NCBI GenBank assembly: GCA_035517775.1 | Contig: DATIYF010000066.1 | Span: 1-16,067, forward strand | Source: DATIYF01 sp035517775 | GTDB taxonomy: Bacteria > Acidobacteriota > Terriglobia > Terriglobales > Acidobacteriaceae | Direction of reading: 5' to 3' | DNA length: 16,067 bases | In this document: piece by piece, positions 1 through 4,595 of the stretch | Position numbering within the stretch: the first letter of the stretch is position 1 | How the letters are laid out: each line of letters starts with the position of its first letter | Position numbers and translations under genes: made by a program | The notes under the pieces: generated by a model | Seen by the model: the letters and a program-made list of their open reading frames with translations, nothing else | The model's database searches: none | Told to the model about the DNA's origin: nothing

Positions 1-192
1 GCCGGTGAAGGGCAGCATGAGCATGGCGGGAATGGTCTGCAGCACGGCCAGCGTGCCCAGCGCCATTTTGGAGTGCGTCGCCTGCAGAATGTACCAGGCC
101 ACCGCGGCCGAGTTCATGCCGCTGCCCAGCATGGAGATCAGGTTGGCGGTAAAGATGAAGCGCAGGCCACGCTGGCGCAAAATGGCACGCAT
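1..192 (-). CDS. MFS transporter, N-terminal fragment (cut by window edge)
   Basis: The first 64 residues of a membrane transporter are visible; the rest lies beyond the left edge. The protein starts MRAILRQRGLRFIFTANLIS and continues with two hydrophobic stretches (about 10-36 and 44-62) separated by a short polar turn (ATHSK). A positively charged cytoplasmic start, then a helix with an SMLGSGM-type small-residue run, is the usual opening of major facilitator exporters of the MFS_3/enterobactin-exporter type. The ATG at 192 is preceded by GTGAG a few bases upstream. It follows two genes on the same strand, but a hairpin (215-240) lies in the gap, so shared transcription is uncertain. The substrate cannot be told from this fragment. 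Confidence 0.7.
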   Translation of the reverse strand, partial: MRAILRQRGLRFIFTANLISMLGSGMNSAAVAWYILQATHSKMALGTLAVLQTIPAMLMLPFTG

Positions 193-214
193 GACTCACT
201 GTAAAACGAGCCTC

Positions 215-240
215 GCGGTTCGGCCAAGCGGCGAAACCGC
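215..240 (-). terminator. possible weak terminator hairpin before the MFS gene
   Basis: On the minus strand the arms GCGGTTTCGCC and GGCCGAACCGC can pair around a 4-nt loop with two central mismatches, followed about 8 nt later by a TTTT run. It sits between the small membrane-protein gene and the MFS gene. The U-tract is short and displaced, so termination may be partial or absent. Confidence 0.25.
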
Positions 241-298
241 ACCGCTCTCTTGCCATCCCGGATCTTCCAATAATGCTTCAGTTTCCGCATGCCTCGCC

Positions 299-634
299 CT
301 AACTCGAGATGAAGTGCAAGGTCGAGAGCACCTTATCCCAACCCAGGCCGGTGAGGAAGACGGTGCCGATCTGCACCAGGGCGGGGGCGTTGCGGATCTC
401 GGTTACCTTCTGGTAGGCGATGGGAAACGATGCCAGGGTAACGATGCAGGCGAACAGTAGATAATGCCAACTCCAGTCGGCGAAGGGGCCGCCCTGGTGG
501 ACGCCCGCCATGTAGGAATCGGCGAAGTGGCTGGCCAGCACCGCCAGAAGGAAGGTGAGGAGGGTGGTAATTTGCCAGGCCAGCGACACCTGGCCTTCGC
601 TGTTTGCGTTCGCGGTCACCGGGACACTGCTCAT
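299..634 (-). CDS. small three-helix membrane protein, unknown function
   Basis: 111 residues, not recognised as a named family. Three hydrophobic segments are visible at about 18-36 (AWQITTLLTFLLAVLASHF), 56-76 and 84-100, with an aromatic patch (FADWSWHY) just before the second. The short polar N-terminus and lack of a cleavable signal suggest an inner-membrane protein. Its ATG overlaps the TGA of the upstream secreted-protein gene in an ATGA (631-634), a strong sign of translational coupling and a reason to treat both as real. The adjacent MFS gene raises the possibility of a transport-related role, but that is only context. Confidence 0.7.
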   Translation of the reverse strand: MSSVPVTANANSEGQVSLAWQITTLLTFLLAVLASHFADSYMAGVHQGGPFADWSWHYLLFACIVTLASFPIAYQKVTEIRNAPALVQIGTVFLTGLGWDKVLSTLHFISS

Positions 635-954
635 AAGCCCCTCCCATTCGTGCGCGGAATGGTGGCGCTACAGGTCGTGACGGGCTCGCGCAACCTGCCC
701 TGCCACGACGACTGCAGGCATGTGGAGCCGCAGCCACTGCCGTAGGCCGGCCGGTAGCCTTCGTGGATCGCCTGGCACTCCGGCTCCCGTCTACCTTCGC
801 CCACCCCGTACCACCTGGACCCGGGGCAGTGATAAACCTTGCCCTGCCCGGAGCCGACCACCCAGACCTCGACCACGGCGCGGGATTGCGGCCAGGCAGC
901 GACGGTGACCGCAAACCATACAATGAGCGCTCGGGCAAGTTTGTAAGGGAACAT
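631..954 (-). CDS. small secreted Cys-rich protein with YHCPGSRWYG motif
   Basis: 107 residues. Residues 1-26 are a signal peptide (MFPYKLARALIVWFAVTVAA followed by a polar SRA-type cleavage site). The mature part begins VEVWVVGSGQGKVYHCPGSRWYG and ends its recognisable section at GYRPAYGSGC; this resembles the short VWVN..S.VYHCPGSRWYG.T..G.Y...A...GYRPA segment found in many secreted bacterial hypothetical proteins. Cysteines at 43, 60, 75, 79 and 95 could form disulfides or bind a metal. The start was set at the ATG at 954 because the signal peptide begins there, with GTGGGG upstream; the frame stays open further upstream without protein-like sequence. Its stop overlaps the next gene by ATGA. 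The function is not known to me. Confidence 0.65.
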   Translation of the reverse strand: MFPYKLARALIVWFAVTVAAWPQSRAVVEVWVVGSGQGKVYHCPGSRWYGVGEGRREPECQAIHEGYRPAYGSGCGSTCLQSSWQGRLREPVTTCSATIPRTNGRGL

Positions 955-1002
955 GGCGCACCCCACGAGATCCTTCCCAGAGACGGACAAATACATTTCT
1001 CT

Positions 1003-1036
1003 CATCGTGTCGGCGAGGAAATGCTCGCCGACGATG
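1003..1036 (-). repeat. 13-bp stem hairpin in the leader of the secreted-protein gene
   Basis: The arms CATCG-TG-TCGGCGAG (1003-1017) and CTCGCCGA-CGATG (1024-1036) pair over 13 bp with a 2-nt bulge and a 6-nt loop. It lies about 50-80 nt upstream of the ATG at 954 and has no U-tract on either side, so it is not a standard terminator. It could be a leader structure or a protein-binding site. Confidence 0.5.
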
Positions 1037-1118
1037 GGTTCACAGTTGATAGTGAGCCGTCGCTTCCAGTCGTTTCGCCCCAGCCAGCTTTTTTTGAAGC
1101 CAGCTTGCAATTTGCACT

Positions 1119-1138
1119 AGTGTTCCGCGCGGAACACT
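1119..1138. promoter_or_regulatory. perfect 20-bp palindrome, parS-like operator candidate
   Basis: AGTGTTCCGCGCGGAACACT is a perfect palindrome with no spacer. The inner 16 bp (1121-1136) match the bacterial ParB site TGTTNCACGTGNAACA except at the symmetric positions 1127 (A to G) and 1130 (T to C). A perfect uninterrupted dyad of this length is typical of a homodimer binding site. A TetR-type operator controlling one of the divergent genes is the main alternative. Confidence 0.5.
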
Positions 1139-1139
1139 T

Positions 1140-1179
1140 TTTCCCGAAACGGGAAATCCACAAGAAAATGTCGGATTTC
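1140..1179. promoter_or_regulatory. two overlapping, mutually exclusive inverted repeats
   Basis: TTTCCCG (1140-1146) pairs with CGGGAAA (1150-1156) around AAA. GAAATCC (1153-1159) pairs with GGATTTC (1173-1179) across 13 nt. The two stems share bases 1153-1156, so only one can form fully in RNA. They lie 2 bp beyond the 20-bp palindrome and about 185 bp upstream of the hydrolase start. This could be a switch-like leader or a cluster of operators. Confidence 0.35.
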
Positions 1180-1364
1180 TATTGACCTGGCGGCCAGGAA
1201 TTCTTGCTTTGCAGCGATGCCGCAGACACGGCGGCTCGCGTCGAGCAGACGCCTTGACCCTGACGCGCATCCGAGCATGGAAGCCTCCACCCCGAGGGGC
1301 GCCTCAGGTAGGATGGCACAAGCGGGCCCCGCCTTTGCGCAAAACGCGAAGCCGGCGCCCAGGG

Positions 1365-2330
1365 ATGCGCCTCTCATTCCAAACCGGCAGCGGGCTGCCT
1401 GCCCGGGCAATGCTTGCGCTAGGCGTCGTGGTCCTGATCGCCGGCCACGCGGTTGCGCAGGCAGCGCCTGATGCCGCGGCATTCCGAAGCGCCAGCATCG
1501 GGCACGGAATCGTGCTGCACTACGTGGAAGAAGGCGCAGGTACGCCGGTGGTTTTTGTGCACGGATCTCTGAGTGATGCCAGCTACTGGTCTGACCAGAT
1601 CGGCCCGTTTGCAAAGCGCTATCGCGTCATCGCCTACAGCAGGCGGTACAACTATCCCAACAGCAACCCGGCGCGCTCGGGGTACTCTGCCGTGGTGGAC
1701 GCGGAGGACCTTGCGGGGCTGATTCGCACGCTGCACCTGGGCCGGGTCGTAGTTGTGGGGCATTCCTACGGGGCTTTTGCAGCTCTGTTTCTGGCGGCAA
1801 AATATCCCCAGCTTGTTCGCGCCCTGGTTCTCGCCGAACCACCCGCCATCTCTTTGCTGGCCCACCTTCCTGGGGATGACACCAAGCGCGGCAAGGAAAT
1901 GTTCGAGGACATTCAGCGGGGTATGGTCGCGCCCATGCAGCAGGCGTTTCGCCGGGGCGACCGCGAAGCCGGGGTCGCCATCTTCATTGACTATGTCTTT
2001 CACGACCCCAACGCGTGGTCAAGCATGCCGGAATCGTCGCGGAAGGAGGCGCTCCGCGATGCGCACGAGTGGGACGTAATGATGACCAGCGGAACTCTGT
2101 TCCCCGAGATCGAGGGGCGAACGATCCGAAAGATCAGGGCGCCAACCCTGTTGCTCTCCGGGGCCCGGTCGTATCCCTTTCTGGGGCTGATTACGGCGGA
2201 ACTTGCCCGCCTGCTTCCGAAGCGGGAGAACATTGTTCTGGCCAACGCCGGACATCAGATGTGGTATCAGGATCCCGATGTGTGCCGGCAGGACGTGGAG
2301 GCATTTCTGCAGGGAAATGGCATCCAGTAG
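1365..2330 (+). CDS. secreted alpha/beta-fold hydrolase
   Basis: 321 residues from the ATG at 1365. The N-terminus is basic then hydrophobic (about 16-32, ending GHAVAQA), a likely signal peptide, so the enzyme should act in the periplasm or outside the cell. The alpha/beta hydrolase core follows: oxyanion-hole strand VVFVHGSLSDASYW (62-75), nucleophile elbow GHSYGA with Ser134, a helical lid around 165-245, and the catalytic His297 in NAGHQMW. The usual acid position after strand 7 (PTLLLSGARSYPF) has no Asp; Glu158 in LAEPP after strand 6 could substitute. The substrate is not predictable; esterase or epoxide-hydrolase-like chemistry is possible. A second start at 1410 would shorten the leader. 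The frame is open back to 1182 but reads as noise. It is convergent with mscS, 47 bp apart. Confidence 0.85.
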   Translation: MRLSFQTGSGLPARAMLALGVVVLIAGHAVAQAAPDAAAFRSASIGHGIVLHYVEEGAGTPVVFVHGSLSDASYWSDQIGPFAKRYRVIAYSRRYNYPNSNPARSGYSAVVDAEDLAGLIRTLHLGRVVVVGHSYGAFAALFLAAKYPQLVRALVLAEPPAISLLAHLPGDDTKRGKEMFEDIQRGMVAPMQQAFRRGDREAGVAIFIDYVFHDPNAWSSMPESSRKEALRDAHEWDVMMTSGTLFPEIEGRTIRKIRAPTLLLSGARSYPFLGLITAELARLLPKRENIVLANAGHQMWYQDPDVCRQDVEAFLQGNGIQ

Positions 2331-2337
2331 AAATGCG

Positions 2338-2374
2338 GCCTGGCGGCGATTCCGGCGAAGCCAGGATGCCAGGC
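2338..2374. terminator. hairpin between convergent hydrolase and mscS genes
   Basis: GCCTGGC (2338-2344) can pair with GCCAGGC (2368-2374), or its last six bases with GCCAGG (2360-2365). The hairpin sits exactly in the 47-bp convergent gap, where a bidirectional terminator would be expected. There is no clear U-tract on either side, so the call rests on position and symmetry. Confidence 0.35.
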
Positions 2375-2377
2375 TCT

Positions 2378-3280
2378 TCAGCTTCCACCCGCTGGGCCGG
2401 ATTCCACCACGAACACACGGCCCGGCCCGGCCGGCTGCACCTTGTTCTTCTCGAAGCTCTCCTTGATCCGGCGGCGCAGTTCGCGGCTCACGGCGTACTG
2501 CTGGTTGGGGCGGGTTTTCACCAGCAGCAGGTACTCGACCTCGCCGTTGGCCACGCGATCAATGCCGGGCACCTGGATATCAGCCACGATGTCATCGGCG
2601 AAGGCGGGGTCGTGGCGCAGGTCCTCGCCCGCCTGCTTGAGCAGCGCGATCACGCGGTCGCTGGGCTCACTATAGGCGGTGGTGACGCGCAGGGCCAACT
2701 GCGACCAGTCGCGCGTCATGTTGGAAACCAGAGTGATCTGGCTGTTGGGGACGATGTGCAGGGTGCCATCTTCATCGCGCAGCACGGTGCGGCGGAGGCT
2801 CATGTCTTCGACTACGCCCTTCACGCCCGCGATGCGGATGGTATCGCCTAGGTCGTATTGGTTTTCGAGCAGAATGAAGAAGCCGTTGATGAAATCGTGT
2901 ACCAGAGTTTGCGCACCGAAGCCGATGGCCAGCCCGGCGATGCCCGCGCTCGCCAGCAGGGGGCCGACGTTCAGGCCGAGCAGCTGCAGCACCATAAGCG
3001 CGGCGACGAACAGAATCACAAAGATGCCCACGCTGGTGAGCACACTGGCCAGGGTACGCAACTGCTGGGCACGCACCTTCGAAGGCAGCCGGCGCGCCTG
3101 CAGCGACGCGATGCCGCCCAGCACCGCCTGCAGCAGCCGGATGAGCACAAAGGCGCCCACCAGCACCAGCACGATCTTGGGGGCCTGGTGGCGGAGGAAC
3201 ATCATGGCGTCTTCACGCCAGCCATGCAGCAAGGCAGGCAGGTTTTCGCCTTGCAGCGCCACTGTCAGTGAAAGAGGCAT
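2378..3280 (-). CDS. mscS: small-conductance mechanosensitive channel (MscS family)
   Basis: 300 residues, close to the 286 of E. coli MscS. The protein would form a heptameric inner-membrane channel that opens under membrane tension and releases solutes during hypo-osmotic shock. Hydrophobic helices are visible at about 34-58, 77-101 and 105-135. The third carries the pore signature, a Gly/Ala-rich GLAIGFGAQTLVHDFINGFF, followed by ENQYDLGDTIRI, which leads into the cytoplasmic beta domain (IVPNSQI at 176-182). The C-terminal vestibule ends near EKNKVQPAGPGRVF. The start is not certain: ATG at 3280 lies only about 14 nt from a TATAAT, so either the message is nearly leaderless or translation begins at the Met-Met pair at 3205/3202. 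The much longer frame upstream of 3280 overlaps a divergent gene and was discarded. Confidence 0.92.
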   Translation of the reverse strand: MPLSLTVALQGENLPALLHGWREDAMMFLRHQAPKIVLVLVGAFVLIRLLQAVLGGIASLQARRLPSKVRAQQLRTLASVLTSVGIFVILFVAALMVLQLLGLNVGPLLASAGIAGLAIGFGAQTLVHDFINGFFILLENQYDLGDTIRIAGVKGVVEDMSLRRTVLRDEDGTLHIVPNSQITLVSNMTRDWSQLALRVTTAYSEPSDRVIALLKQAGEDLRHDPAFADDIVADIQVPGIDRVANGEVEYLLLVKTRPNQQYAVSRELRRRIKESFEKNKVQPAGPGRVFVVESGPAGGS

Positions 3281-3293
3281 CACGATGGCCGGG

Positions 3294-3299
3294 ATTATA
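3294..3299 (-). promoter_or_regulatory. -10 box for mscS
   Basis: Reads TATAAT on the minus strand within TTATAATCCC. The predicted transcription start is around 3287, just 5-8 nt before the ATG at 3280. No good -35 is seen (CCGGCT at the expected spacing). Confidence 0.4.
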
Positions 3300-3328
3300 A
3301 CAAGCCGCCTCTGACCAGCCGGGCGACC

Positions 3329-3334
3329 TATAAT
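3329..3334 (+). promoter_or_regulatory. -10 box for the secreted coiled-coil protein gene
   Basis: A perfect TATAAT lies 32 bp upstream of the GTG start at 3366, giving a leader of about 25 nt. No clear -35 hexamer is present. It is back to back with the mscS -10 (3294-3299), so the two polymerase sites would overlap. Confidence 0.45.
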
Positions 3335-3365
3335 CGTCGAGAGACTTCCTTCCTTCGAGGCGGCC

Positions 3366-3779
3366 GTGCGATTCCAGCCAGTACCACTGATTCTTGCGAT
3401 CCTCTTGATGGTTTTCATTTTCACCAGCTTTGACCAGCCGGCGATCGCCGGGGGCGATGGACCGCGGGCGAGTATGGGCGAACTTCTGGCCCAGGCTATA
3501 CCGCCGGGCCAGTTTCCTCCGCCGTTTCCGACGCAGAACCGCCCGGGGCCCACGGACGAAGCGCGCGAGCGCATGCGGCGAGAAATGGAGAAGAAGGCGA
3601 ACCAGGAACGGCAGGCACAGATCAAGCGCGACACGGCGCAGCTGCTCAAACTGGCCAAGGAACTGCAGCAGTACGTGGATAGGACCAATGAAGACGTGCT
3701 CTCGGTAGACGTAGTCCGCAAGGCGGGGGAGATCGAGAAGCTGGCCCACAGCGTGAAAGAGAAAATGAAGAACGATTGA
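3366..3779 (+). CDS. small secreted coiled-coil protein, Acidobacteriota-type, unknown function
   Basis: 137 residues. An N-terminal hydrophobic segment (8-21) ending FDQPAIAG looks like a signal peptide. A Pro-rich linker (46-62, IPPGQFPPPFPTQNRPGP) leads to a charged helical tail (about 64-137) rich in Lys, Glu, Arg and Gln, with RDTAQLLKLAKELQQYVDRT and VVRKAGEIEKLAHSVKEKMK blocks suited to a coiled coil. I associate this tail with short proteins common in Acidobacteriota, but know no function for it. The GTG start is supported by GAGG at 3356-3359 and by the signal peptide. A terminator follows at 3797-3825, so it is probably transcribed alone. Confidence 0.8.
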   Translation: MRFQPVPLILAILLMVFIFTSFDQPAIAGGDGPRASMGELLAQAIPPGQFPPPFPTQNRPGPTDEARERMRREMEKKANQERQAQIKRDTAQLLKLAKELQQYVDRTNEDVLSVDVVRKAGEIEKLAHSVKEKMKND

Positions 3780-3796
3780 TGCCGGGGCTCTGTTTG

Positions 3797-3825
3797 CTGG
3801 CGGTCCGGGCTGCCGGTTGATTTTT
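3797..3825 (+). terminator. rho-independent terminator after the coiled-coil protein gene
   Basis: CTGGCGGT (3797-3804) pairs with GCTGCCGG (3809-3816) around CCGG, 8 bp including three G-U pairs, and is followed by TTGATTTTT. It begins 17 bp after the stop codon at 3779. Confidence 0.55.
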
Positions 3826-3833
3826 AAAATTCC

Positions 3834-3886
3834 CACTCCAGTTCCAGAGCCCAGCTCCCAATTCGCGGTTCTCAATTCACATTCAG
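3834..3886. repeat. degenerate 7-bp tandem repeat
   Basis: Successive heptamers from 3846 are AGAGCCC, AGCTCCC, AATTCGC, GGTTCTC and AATTCAC, then a partial ATTCAG; less regular units (CACTCC, AGTTCC) precede them. The shared pattern is roughly RRTTCNC at exact 7-bp spacing over five units. No coding potential or stem is evident. Confidence 0.5.
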
Positions 3887-3896
3887 AGGCGGATTC

Positions 3897-3925
3897 TTGG
3901 CGGGGCTTGACGCGTGATGTACAAT
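3897..3925 (+). promoter_or_regulatory. sigma-70-type promoter of the Fur-family gene
   Basis: TTGGCG (3897-3902), a 17-bp spacer, then TACAAT (3920-3925). The predicted start of transcription (about 3932) falls inside the operator at 3928-3942. TTGACG at 3907-3912 was considered as the -35 but is too close to the -10. Confidence 0.5.
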
Positions 3926-3927
3926 TC

Positions 3928-3942
3928 TGCAACTGAGTTACA
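3928..3942 (+). promoter_or_regulatory. Fur-family operator on its own promoter
   Basis: TGCAACT-G-AGTTACA is a 7-1-7 palindrome with one mismatch. It matches the two boxes upstream of 4596 and covers the predicted transcription start, which implies autoregulation. Confidence 0.6.
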
Positions 3943-3963
3943 AGTAGTGCGAGGAGCCACCGT

Positions 3964-4419
3964 ATGCCGATGCCGCAAACGGAGATGCCGGGGCGGTTGC
4001 AGTCGGAACTGATGTCACGCGGGCTGCGCATGACGCGTCAGCGCCGCACCATCCTGGGAGTGGTGGAAACGGCGAAACAGCACCTGGATGCCAGCCAGAT
4101 TCTGCGCAAAGCGCGCAAGGTAGATCCACAAATTGACCGGGTCACGGTGTACCGCACGCTCAATCTGCTCAAGCGCCACGGCCTGGTGGATGAACTCGAC
4201 CTCATGCATATGGAGGGCGAGAAGCACTTCTATGAGCGGCGTCCGCAACGCGACCACATTCACATGGCCTGCCTGCGCTGCGGCAAGATCACGGAATTCG
4301 AAAGCGATTTGTTCGACCGGCTGAAAGGACAAATCCAGCGCGACTGCCGCTTTCATATCGTGGTGACGCGCCTGGAGGTTGGCGGCTATTGCGCGCAGTG
4401 CCGCACCTCTCCCGCCTGA
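3964..4419 (+). CDS. Fur-family metal- or redox-responsive repressor
   Basis: 151 residues, the normal family length. The N-terminal winged helix spans about 10-90: LRMTRQRRTILGVVE (21-35), HLDASQIL (40-47), and recognition helix RVTVYRTLNLLKRHGLV (59-75). The C-terminal dimer domain holds DHIHMACLRCGKITEFES, with His98/His100, Cys103/Cys106 and Glu111; a second pair Cys143/Cys146 (CAQC) completes a structural zinc site. Glu111 sits where PerR has the Asp needed for peroxide sensing, so a Fur-, Zur- or Nur-like metal sensor fits better than PerR. GAGGAG precedes the ATG by 7-8 nt. The 7-1-7 boxes at its own promoter and before the operon at 4596 make that operon its likely target. The metal cannot be assigned from sequence alone. 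Confidence 0.92.
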   Translation: MPMPQTEMPGRLQSELMSRGLRMTRQRRTILGVVETAKQHLDASQILRKARKVDPQIDRVTVYRTLNLLKRHGLVDELDLMHMEGEKHFYERRPQRDHIHMACLRCGKITEFESDLFDRLKGQIQRDCRFHIVVTRLEVGGYCAQCRTSPA

Positions 4420-4481
4420 CCGCTCCGGGCCTGCGTTGCAGGTGGTTGCAAGCACCCTGAAACAAAAAATGAAGCCCCATC

Positions 4482-4510
4482 TTGACCGGGAGAAGGCCAA
4501 CCGCTAGCAT
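4482..4510 (+). promoter_or_regulatory. possible promoter of the barrel-cytochrome operon
   Basis: TTGACC (4482-4487), a 17-bp spacer, then TAGCAT (4505-4510). The -35 is good and the -10 mediocre. The start would fall near 4517, 10 bp before the first operator. A promoter further down, with TAATAT (4544-4549) between the boxes, is possible. Confidence 0.3.
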
Positions 4511-4526
4511 TTACTTTATTCCTAAG

Positions 4527-4576
4527 TGCAACTCAGTTGCAACTAATATTGCAACTGGAACTGCAACTGAGTAGCA
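4527..4576 (+). promoter_or_regulatory. operator array: two Fur-family boxes and a half site
   Basis: Box 1 (4527-4541) is a perfect 7-1-7 palindrome, TGCAACT-C-AGTTGCA. Box 2 (4562-4576) is TGCAACT-G-AGTAGCA, one mismatch. An isolated TGCAACT half site lies between them at 4550-4556. The box at 3928-3942 is the same motif, so one regulator, most likely the adjacent Fur-family protein, should bind both regions. Written as NTGCAA-N5-TTGCAA, the pattern also resembles the nickel-responsive Nur box of Streptomyces. Confidence 0.65.
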
Positions 4577-4595
4577 ATAATGAAAGCGAGGCATC

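Larger units (their letters stand above)
955..1364. other. gene-free divergent intergenic region rich in inverted repeats
   Basis: This 410-bp stretch separates the minus-strand secreted-protein gene from the plus-strand hydrolase. It holds a long hairpin (1003-1036), a direct repeat GCCAGCTT (1083-1090 and 1099-1106), a perfect 20-bp palindrome (1119-1138), and two overlapping inverted repeats (1140-1179). I see no convincing -10/-35 pair: TTGACC at 1182-1187 has no good -10 partner. The reading frame before the hydrolase start is open but its translation is Arg/Pro-rich and not protein-like. Confidence 0.6.

Noticed and set aside
1182..1364. 61-residue N-terminal extension of the hydrolase
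   Set aside because: Arg/Pro-rich, not protein-like, and it would bury the signal peptide.
2015..2851. Long plus-strand frame spanning the hydrolase end and the mscS gene
   Set aside because: It overlaps two recognisable proteins in other frames and its own translation has no domain signal.
3281..3721. N-terminal extension of MscS on the minus strand
   Set aside because: It runs through the divergent promoters and antisense to the secreted coiled-coil gene; its Ser/Arg-rich sequence is not like MscS.
4436..4451. TTGCA-N5-TTGCAA just after the Fur-family stop codon as a fourth operator
   Set aside because: The repeats are 10 bp apart rather than 11 and the 7-1-7 symmetry is lost, so it does not fit the motif of the other boxes.
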